Below are positions 40,051-44,818 of a stretch of DNA of 44,818 nucleotides, piece by piece; positions within the stretch are counted from its first letter, which is position 1, and each line of letters begins with the position of its first letter. The notes below the pieces were generated by a model. That model did no database searches and was not told the origin of the DNA. It saw only the letters and a program-made list of their open reading frames with translations. The translations under genes and the position numbers were made by a program. Source of the stretch: Streptococcus pseudopneumoniae (GTDB lineage: Bacteria > Bacillota > Bacilli > Lactobacillales > Streptococcaceae); assembly GCF_001074565.1 (NCBI RefSeq), contig NZ_JUQX01000072.1, positions 1-44,818 on the forward strand. The letters run 5' to 3'.

Positions 40051-40926
40051 TCATCCATTCTTTTTTAATTCTCTCTCAAATGTATCAGAAAGGGCAGTGA
40101 AGCTCAACTTTTCTAAGGTGAGTGGATGGGTAAGGGATAGTCGGAAGGCATGGAGCATGAGCCGGCTCGTTTTTGATCTAGAGTTATAGAGAGGATCGCC
40201 CAAGATAGGGTGCTTGTGATGAGAAAGGTGAACACGGATTTGATGTGTTCGACCGGTCTTTAGTTTGCAACGAACAAGAGAAGTCTTATTTGGAAATTGT
40301 TTTAATCGACTTACCTGGGTTTCGGCATGTTGCCCATTTTTGGGATCTACCACTCGTTTTCTGCGATCGTGTCGATCACGACCGATTTTATCTCGGAAGA
40401 TAAGTTCTTTACTCCCTACTTGCCCCTCTACGAGTGCCCAGTACTCACGAGCGATTTCCTTTTTCTCCAACAAACGATTGAGAATGGGAAGGATAAAAGG
40501 ATTTTTAGCGAAAAGCACTAAACCGCTTGTTTCCATATCCAGACGATGAACAACATAGCAAGTTTGACCAACGTAGGAAGAGACGTGGTTGAGAAGGGCG
40601 ATTTCATCTGGTTGATTGCCGTGAGTTTTCATGCCTTCGGGTTTGTTGACAACAATGAGATGTTGGTCTTGGTAAATCTCTTGAACGAGGTCTGGCTTGC
40701 CCCAAAGGATTTCTTTTGGGGGATAGTCCTCCTCGTCAAAAGTCAATTGGCAAATATCCCCTGGTTTGACCATCTCGTTCCAGTGAACTTGTTTTTGATT
40801 GATCAAGATGCTCTTCTTGATTCTTAGAAAATGGCGGATTTTTCTAGGAATGAGGAGTTGTTCCTCTAGGAATTGCTTGACCGTCATTTGAGGCAGGGAT
40901 GATGGTAATGTAAATGTGAATTGCAT
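40051..40926 (-). CDS. RluA-family pseudouridine synthase
   Basis: 291 residues. An S4-like RNA-binding region (about 12-62) is followed by the catalytic domain with HRLDMETSGLVLFAKN (Asp about 130 attacks the uridine), VNKPEGM and KTGRTHQIRVHL. It converts specific uridines in rRNA or tRNA to pseudouridine. The exact RNA target cannot be told (RluD-like by general layout). The gene is divergent from pbp2a. An extended -10 (TGTTACAAT on the minus strand) ends only six bases before the ATG, so the mRNA is probably leaderless. Confidence 0.92.
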   Translation of the reverse strand: MQFTFTLPSSLPQMTVKQFLEEQLLIPRKIRHFLRIKKSILINQKQVHWNEMVKPGDICQLTFDEEDYPPKEILWGKPDLVQEIYQDQHLIVVNKPEGMKTHGNQPDEIALLNHVSSYVGQTCYVVHRLDMETSGLVLFAKNPFILPILNRLLEKKEIAREYWALVEGQVGSKELIFRDKIGRDRHDRRKRVVDPKNGQHAETQVSRLKQFPNKTSLVRCKLKTGRTHQIRVHLSHHKHPILGDPLYNSRSKTSRLMLHAFRLSLTHPLTLEKLSFTALSDTFERELKKNG

Positions 40927-40932
40927 ACAGAT

Positions 40933-40941
40933 ATTGTAACA
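40933..40941 (-). promoter_or_regulatory. Extended -10 promoter of the pseudouridine synthase gene, leaderless
   Basis: On the minus strand TGTTACAAT lies with TACAAT at 40938-40933. Six bases separate it from the A of the ATG (40926), so transcription would begin at the start codon. No ribosome site is visible. Confidence 0.6.
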
Positions 40942-40977
40942 AAAAAAGGTCTATTTGGATAGGGAATAGCTAAATTC

Positions 40978-41006
40978 TTGAGTTCCTATGGTGAAGATGA
41001 TAAAAT
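40978..41006 (+). promoter_or_regulatory. pbp2a promoter, leaderless
   Basis: TTGAGT (40978-40983), 17-bp spacer, TAAAAT (41001-41006) with a TGn extension (TGATAAAAT). Six bases separate the -10 from ATG 41013 and there is no ribosome site. Confidence 0.65.
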
Positions 41007-41012
41007 AAACGC

Positions 41013-43208
41013 ATGAAATTAGATAAATTATTTGAGAAGTTCCTTTCTCTCTTTAAAAAAGAAACGAGTGAATCAGCAGAGTCTGATTCTACTAGTATGC
41101 GTCGTTCACGGAGCGATAGAAAAAAACTAGGCCATGTAGGTCCGATTCGGAAATTCTGGCGTCGCTATCATTTAACAAAAATTGTTCTTATCATCGGATT
41201 GAGCACAGGATTGTTGGTGGGGACTTATCTGTTTGCTATAGCCAAGTCCACTAATGTCAATGACTTGCAGAATGCCTTGAAAACAAGAACTCTGATTTTT
41301 GACCGCGAAGAAAAAGAGGCTGGCGCCCTATCCGGTCAAAAGGGAACTTATGTTGAGCTGACAGATATCAGTAAAGACTTGCAGAATGCTGTCGTCGCGA
41401 CAGAGGACCGTTCCTTCTACAAAAATGACGGAATTAACTATGGTCGGTTCTTCCTAGCTATTGTCACAGCAGGTCGTTCTGGAGGCGGTTCTACCATCAC
41501 CCAACAGTTGGCGAAAAACGCCTATCTGTCTCAGGACCAAACCGTTGAACGGAAGGCCAAGGAGTTTTTCCTAGCTTTAGAATTGACAAAAAAATACAGC
41601 AAGGAGCAAATCCTTACTATGTACCTCAATAACGCCTACTTTGGGAATGGCGTCTGGGGTGTAGAGGATGCGAGTAAGAAATATTTCGGTGTATCGGCTG
41701 CGGAATTAACCCTTGATCAAGCGGCAACTCTAGCCGGGATGCTTAAGGGGCCAGAGTTGTATAATCCTTTGAATTCCATTGAAGATTCAACTAACCGCAG
41801 GGATACTGTATTACAAAACATGGTTGCGGCAGGCTATATTGATAAAAATCAAGAAACGGAAGCAGCTGGAGTAGATATGGCTTCTCAACTCCAAGATAAG
41901 TATGAAGGTAAGATTTCTGATTATCGTTACCCATCCTATTTTGACGCAGTTGTCAACGAAGCAGTCTCTAAGTACAATCTAACAGAAGAAGAGATTGTCA
42001 ACAACGGTTATCGAATCTATACAGAACTTGACCAAAACTATCAAGCAAACATGCAGGTTATTTACGAAAACACTGCGCTATTTCCAACGGCAGAAGACGG
42101 AATGCATGCTGAATCAGGTAGTGTTGCTCTAGAGCCTAAAACGGGTGGGGTGCGTGGAGTTGTCGGACGCGTAGCTGGTGATGACAAATCAGGCTTCCGT
42201 AATTTTAACTATGCAACTCAGTCTAAACGCAGCCCAGGCTCGACGATTAAGCCTTTGGTCGTTTACACTCCAGCTGTGGAAGCTGGATGGGCTCTGAACA
42301 AGCAACTGGACAACCACACCATGCAGTATGACAGTTATCAAGTAGACAACTATGCTGGCATTAAGACTTCTCCTGAAGTACCTATGTATCAAGCCTTGGC
42401 AGAATCACTCAACCTACCAGCGGTTGCGACTGTAAATGATTTGGGGATCAATAAGGCTTTTGAAGCTGGAACGAGATTTGGTCTGAATATGGAGAAAGTT
42501 GACCGCGTTCTCGGAGTTGCCCTAGGTGGAGGAGTAGAGACGAATCCTCTCCAAATGGCACAAGCCTATGCAGCCTTTGCTAACGAAGGTCTGATGCCCG
42601 AGGCGCATTTCATCACTCGTATTGAAAATGCCAGTGGTCAGGTCATCAAGAGTCATAAGAACTCTCAAAAACGAGTGATTGATAAGTCGGTAGCCGATAA
42701 AATGACTAGTATGATGCTAGGAACATTTACTAATGGGACAGGGATTAGTTCATCGCCAGCAGATTATGTTATGGCAGGGAAGACAGGTACTACTGAGGCT
42801 GTTTTCAATCCGGAATATACCAGTGACCAGTGGGTGATTGGTTATACTCCAGATGTGGTAATTAGCCACTGGCTTGGCTTCCCAACGACAGATGAGAACC
42901 ATTATTTAGCAGGTTCGACATCTAATGGCGCTGCCCATGTCTTTAGAAGCATGGCCAACACCATCTTGCCTTACACTCCTGGCAGCACCTTTACGGTTGA
43001 GAATGCCTATAAGCAAAATGGTATTGAACCAGAAAATACCAAGCAACAAGTCGTTGAAAATGAAACAAATCAGACAGAAGATCCGTTAGGAGATATTCGT
43101 AGTCGTGCTCAAAATCTTGTAGATGAAGCAGGTCGGGCGATTTCAGAAGCCAAGATAAAAGAAAAAGCCCAGACAATATGGGACTCAATCCTCAATCTAT
43201 TTCGCTAA
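41013..43208 (+). CDS. pbp2a: Bifunctional class A penicillin-binding protein 2a
   Basis: 731 residues. Basic cytoplasmic tail, one membrane span (about 55-78), then a GT51 glycosyltransferase domain (about 100-290; catalytic Glu in ATEDRSFYKNDGI, and RKAKEFFLALELTKKYSKEQILTMYLN). A transpeptidase domain follows (about 350-660) with S-x-x-K in SPGSTIKP (about 410), SLN and KTGTT (about 590). It polymerises and cross-links peptidoglycan. A Glu/Gln-rich tail ends the protein. Length equals pneumococcal PBP2a. No Shine-Dalgarno sequence precedes the ATG, which sits six bases after the -10. Confidence 0.96.
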   Translation: MKLDKLFEKFLSLFKKETSESAESDSTSMRRSRSDRKKLGHVGPIRKFWRRYHLTKIVLIIGLSTGLLVGTYLFAIAKSTNVNDLQNALKTRTLIFDREEKEAGALSGQKGTYVELTDISKDLQNAVVATEDRSFYKNDGINYGRFFLAIVTAGRSGGGSTITQQLAKNAYLSQDQTVERKAKEFFLALELTKKYSKEQILTMYLNNAYFGNGVWGVEDASKKYFGVSAAELTLDQAATLAGMLKGPELYNPLNSIEDSTNRRDTVLQNMVAAGYIDKNQETEAAGVDMASQLQDKYEGKISDYRYPSYFDAVVNEAVSKYNLTEEEIVNNGYRIYTELDQNYQANMQVIYENTALFPTAEDGMHAESGSVALEPKTGGVRGVVGRVAGDDKSGFRNFNYATQSKRSPGSTIKPLVVYTPAVEAGWALNKQLDNHTMQYDSYQVDNYAGIKTSPEVPMYQALAESLNLPAVATVNDLGINKAFEAGTRFGLNMEKVDRVLGVALGGGVETNPLQMAQAYAAFANEGLMPEAHFITRIENASGQVIKSHKNSQKRVIDKSVADKMTSMMLGTFTNGTGISSSPADYVMAGKTGTTEAVFNPEYTSDQWVIGYTPDVVISHWLGFPTTDENHYLAGSTSNGAAHVFRSMANTILPYTPGSTFTVENAYKQNGIEPENTKQQVVENETNQTEDPLGDIRSRAQNLVDEAGRAISEAKIKEKAQTIWDSILNLFR

Positions 43209-43213
43209 TAGGC

Positions 43214-43242
43214 TTGTCAAAGCCTAGGTTTCTTGTTATAAT
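43214..43242 (+). promoter_or_regulatory. Promoter of rpmG-secE-nusG
   Basis: TTGTCA (43214-43219), 17-bp spacer, TATAAT (43237-43242) with a TGn extension. A small AGGCTT/AAGCCT stem overlaps the -35 but has no T-run. Confidence 0.8.
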
Positions 43243-43260
43243 AGATAAGATGGAGGCGTT

Positions 43261-43413
43261 ATGGCACTAAAAAAAGCAAGCCTAGCTTGTGCAGTTTGCG
43301 GTTCAAGGAATTACTCAATCAAAATTAGTGGGAACCCCAAGCCAACACGACTAGAAGTAAATAAATTTTGTAAACATTGTGGAAAATATACGACACATAG
43401 AGAAACGAGATAG
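43261..43413 (+). CDS. rpmG: 50S ribosomal protein L33 (zinc-binding form)
   Basis: 50 residues, starting [18 protein letters not shown]. Two CxxC pairs (CAVC and CKHC) form a zinc ribbon, so this is the zinc-dependent paralogue, not the Cys-free one used in zinc starvation. The N-x-F-C-K-H-C-x-K-x-T-x-H-x-E-T-R end is typical of L33. Start ATG 43261 behind GATGGAGGCGTT. First gene of the rpmG-secE-nusG operon. Confidence 0.95.
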   Translation: MALKKASLACAVCGSRNYSIKISGNPKPTRLEVNKFCKHCGKYTTHRETR

Positions 43414-43422
43414 GAGAGAACG

Positions 43423-43599
43423 ATGGGTTTTATTAAGGATATTTTTAAACTTCTTAAAGAAACAACTTGGCCAACTCGCAAAGAAAGCTGGAGAGATTTT
43501 CGCTCTATTATGGAATACACAGCCTTCTTTGTGGTCATTATTTACATTTTTGACCAGTTGATTGTTTCAGGTTTGATTCGATTTATTAACATTTTTTAG
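43423..43599 (+). CDS. secE: Preprotein translocase subunit SecE
   Basis: 58 residues. An amphipathic N-terminal helix with the family motif KETTWPTRKESW (about 12-23) is followed by one membrane span (about 32-55). SecE clamps SecY in the general secretion channel. Short single-span form, as in other Gram-positives. It lies nine bases after rpmG, behind AGGAGAGAACG. Confidence 0.95.
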   Translation: MGFIKDIFKLLKETTWPTRKESWRDFRSIMEYTAFFVVIIYIFDQLIVSGLIRFINIF

Positions 43600-43651
43600 A
43601 AGAAAAGCGGAGAACTTCTGCTAGCTTTCTTCTATTATGAAAGGAAATATC

Positions 43652-44188
43652 ATGGATAGTTTTGACAAGGGATGGTTTGTTCTACAAACTTATTCTGGCT
43701 ATGAAAATAAGGTAAAAGAAAATCTATTGCAACGTGCGCAAACTTATAACATGTTGGATAATATTCTACGCGTTGAGATTCCAACACAAACTGTGCAAGT
43801 TGAGAAAAATGGAAAGAAAAAAGAAATTGAAGAGAATCGCTTTCCGGGTTATGTCCTTGTAGAAATGGTCATGACAGATGAAGCATGGTTCGTTGTTCGA
43901 AACACACCTAACGTAACAGGATTCGTCGGGTCACATGGGAACAGATCAAAACCAACCCCACTATTGGAACAAGAAATCCGTGATATTCTGGTTTCAATGG
44001 GACAAACTGTTCAGGAGTTCGACATTGACGTTGAAGTTGGTCAAACCGTCCGAATCATTGATGGTGCTTTTGCAGACTACACAGGTAAAATTACTGAAAT
44101 TGATAACAACAAAGTGAAGATGATGATTTCTATGTTTGGTAATGATACGATTGCAGAAGTGAATCTCAACCAAATTGCAGAATTATAA
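43652..44188 (+). CDS. nusG: Transcription termination/antitermination factor NusG
   Basis: 178 residues from ATG 43652 (AAAGGAAATATC in front; ATG 43637 lacks a site). NGN domain (about 5-115: WFVLQTYSGYENKVKENL, FPGYVLVEMVM, VRNTPNVTGFVG) and KOW domain (about 128-160: GQTVRIIDGAFADYTGKITEID) are complete. It binds RNA polymerase and links it to ribosomes or modulates pausing. Length matches the pneumococcal protein. The KOW region differs from pneumococcal NusG at several positions as I remember it, suggesting a related species. Confidence 0.96.
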   Translation: MDSFDKGWFVLQTYSGYENKVKENLLQRAQTYNMLDNILRVEIPTQTVQVEKNGKKKEIEENRFPGYVLVEMVMTDEAWFVVRNTPNVTGFVGSHGNRSKPTPLLEQEIRDILVSMGQTVQEFDIDVEVGQTVRIIDGAFADYTGKITEIDNNKVKMMISMFGNDTIAEVNLNQIAEL

Positions 44189-44193
44189 CCCCC

Positions 44194-44215
44194 GAGAGGC
44201 GCTGCCTCTCTTTTT
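44194..44215 (+). terminator. Terminator of rpmG-secE-nusG
   Basis: GAGAGGC (44194-44200) pairs with GCCTCTC (44204-44210), followed by five T residues. Confidence 0.85.
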
Positions 44216-44217
44216 AT

Positions 44218-44247
44218 GTGCCGTTGAGGGCGGAAGAAGTATAGAAT
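44218..44247 (+). promoter_or_regulatory. Possible comX promoter region with ComE-like half-site
   Basis: GCCGTTGAGGG (44220-44230) resembles one arm of the ComE direct repeat (CAnTTGAG type), and TATAGAAT (44240-44247) could hold the -10. ComE is known to activate comX in pneumococcus. The second arm is not clear, so this is a weak call. Confidence 0.35.
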
Positions 44248-44308
44248 AGAGGAAAGAGACCCATAGGCTCTCGCATTCTGCTAGACTAAAGGCAGAAAGG
44301 AGAGATCT

Positions 44309-44782
44309 ATGAATCTAAAAGAATTGTACGAAGAAAGCAAAGGGATTGTCCATAAGTGTCGAAAAGATTATCACCTCCATCTGTGGGAGATAGAGGACTG
44401 GGATCAGGAAGGTATGATGTGCCTCTATGAACTGATCAGTCATCATCCAGAGTTACTAGCGGGTGAACGCCACCAACTATATGTCTGCTTTAAAACTAAA
44501 TTCCGAAATCGTATCCTAGATTACATCCGTAAACAGGAGAGTCACAAGCGTCGTTTCGATAAAGAACCCTATGAGGAGGTGAGTGAGATTAGTCACCGCT
44601 TAGGAGAAAAAGGGCTGAGACTGGATGATTATTATCTCTTTCACGAACTTCTGAAGACATACAAATCCGAGCAGAGTAAGGAAAAACAAGAGTTGGTGGA
44701 CCGTCTCATGGGAGGAGAAATCTTCAGAGGACGCAAGGCCCTACTGAGGGAGCTTTCTATCGTCTTCCAAGAATTTGCATAG
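44309..44782 (+). CDS. comX: Competence-specific alternative sigma factor ComX (SigX)
   Basis: 157 residues. The stretches LHLWE..DWDQEGM, FKTKFRNRILDYIRKQESHKRR and DKEPYEEVSEISHR match pneumococcal ComX, with many substitutions elsewhere. ComX redirects RNA polymerase to late competence promoters (com-box genes for DNA uptake and recombination). Location after nusG is that of one of the two pneumococcal comX copies, near an rRNA/tRNA region. ATG 44309 follows AAAGGAGAGATCT. The divergence from the pneumococcal protein supports a S. mitis/oralis-type host. In this group ComCDE, not ComRS, normally switches comX on. Confidence 0.94.
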   Translation: MNLKELYEESKGIVHKCRKDYHLHLWEIEDWDQEGMMCLYELISHHPELLAGERHQLYVCFKTKFRNRILDYIRKQESHKRRFDKEPYEEVSEISHRLGEKGLRLDDYYLFHELLKTYKSEQSKEKQELVDRLMGGEIFRGRKALLRELSIVFQEFA

Positions 44783-44797
44783 GTTGAAAAAAAGTTC

Positions 44798-44803
44798 TTG
44801 ACA
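44798..44803 (+). promoter_or_regulatory. -35 element of the next transcription unit (cut by window end)
   Basis: A consensus TTGACA, in the context TTCTTGACAAAG that often begins strong stable-RNA promoters, lies 16 bp after comX. The -10 would be just outside the window. An rRNA or tRNA operon is the likely owner, by analogy with pneumococcus. Confidence 0.5.
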
Positions 44804-44818
44804 AAGTAGGAAAAGTAG

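Noticed and set aside
43209..43226. Terminator after pbp2a (AGGCTT / AAGCCT)
   Set aside because: No T-run follows and the sequence overlaps the rpmG promoter.

Overview
The window is a piece of a Mitis-group Streptococcus chromosome (S. mitis / S. oralis / S. pneumoniae relatives). The core genes rnpA, yidC2, jag, tkt, yajC, adhE, gapA, pbp2a, rpmG-secE-nusG and comX (sigX) read as streptococcal. A mobile-element surface protein carries choline-binding repeats, which only make sense in bacteria with choline-decorated teichoic acids. The species cannot be fixed from the sequence alone.

Positions 1 to about 23,640 are most of an integrative and conjugative element (ICE) of the Tn916/ICEBs1 type. 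Its left end and regulatory module lie outside the window. In order it holds: the tail of a possible DNA-binding protein; a choline-binding surface-exclusion protein; an LPXTG antigen I/II-type adhesin; two small Orf23/Orf22-position proteins; an FtsK-like coupling protein; an oriT region with a large stem-loop and a nick-type hairpin; a Rep_trans relaxase; small unknown genes; a tandem-HTH regulator; a cluster of acidic ArdA-like genes; the conjugation machine (TcpC-like, small membrane protein, TcpE, VirB4 ATPase, VirB6-like membrane protein, lysozyme/CHAP hydrolase); an LPXTG protein with a 117-bp repeat; a YgjV-like membrane protein; an excisionase; and a tyrosine integrase. The element sits directly upstream of rnpA. 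No antibiotic-resistance gene is visible.

Positions 23,745 to 33,021 are ordinary chromosome: rnpA-yidC2-jag, a conserved unknown, tkt, yajC, a low-molecular-weight phosphatase, a MORN protein, and adhE with a Rex-type operator and a cre-like site.

Positions 33,020 to about 36,892 hold the most interesting locus. A ComR-like peptide-sensing regulator is followed by a ComR/Rgg-type dyad with a strong promoter, then a 15-codon ORF ending in a Trp-Trp motif. Next come a small unknown gene and three tandem, leaderless, tryptophan-rich cationic peptides of 30-31 residues on an exact 107-bp period. A long inverted repeat and an ABC transporter (ATPase plus polytopic membrane protein) follow. My reading is a self-contained quorum-sensing circuit controlling a multi-peptide leaderless bacteriocin with export/immunity. 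A second, less AT-rich ABC pair (MacB/FtsX type) follows, joined by an unusually long gene overlap.

Positions 38,850 to the end are core again: gapA, a RluA-family pseudouridine synthase on the minus strand, divergent pbp2a, rpmG-secE-nusG and comX. The pseudouridine synthase and pbp2a both have extended -10 promoters placed so that transcription would start at or next to the ATG. The window ends inside the promoter of the next transcription unit. I saw no rRNA, tRNA or CRISPR array.
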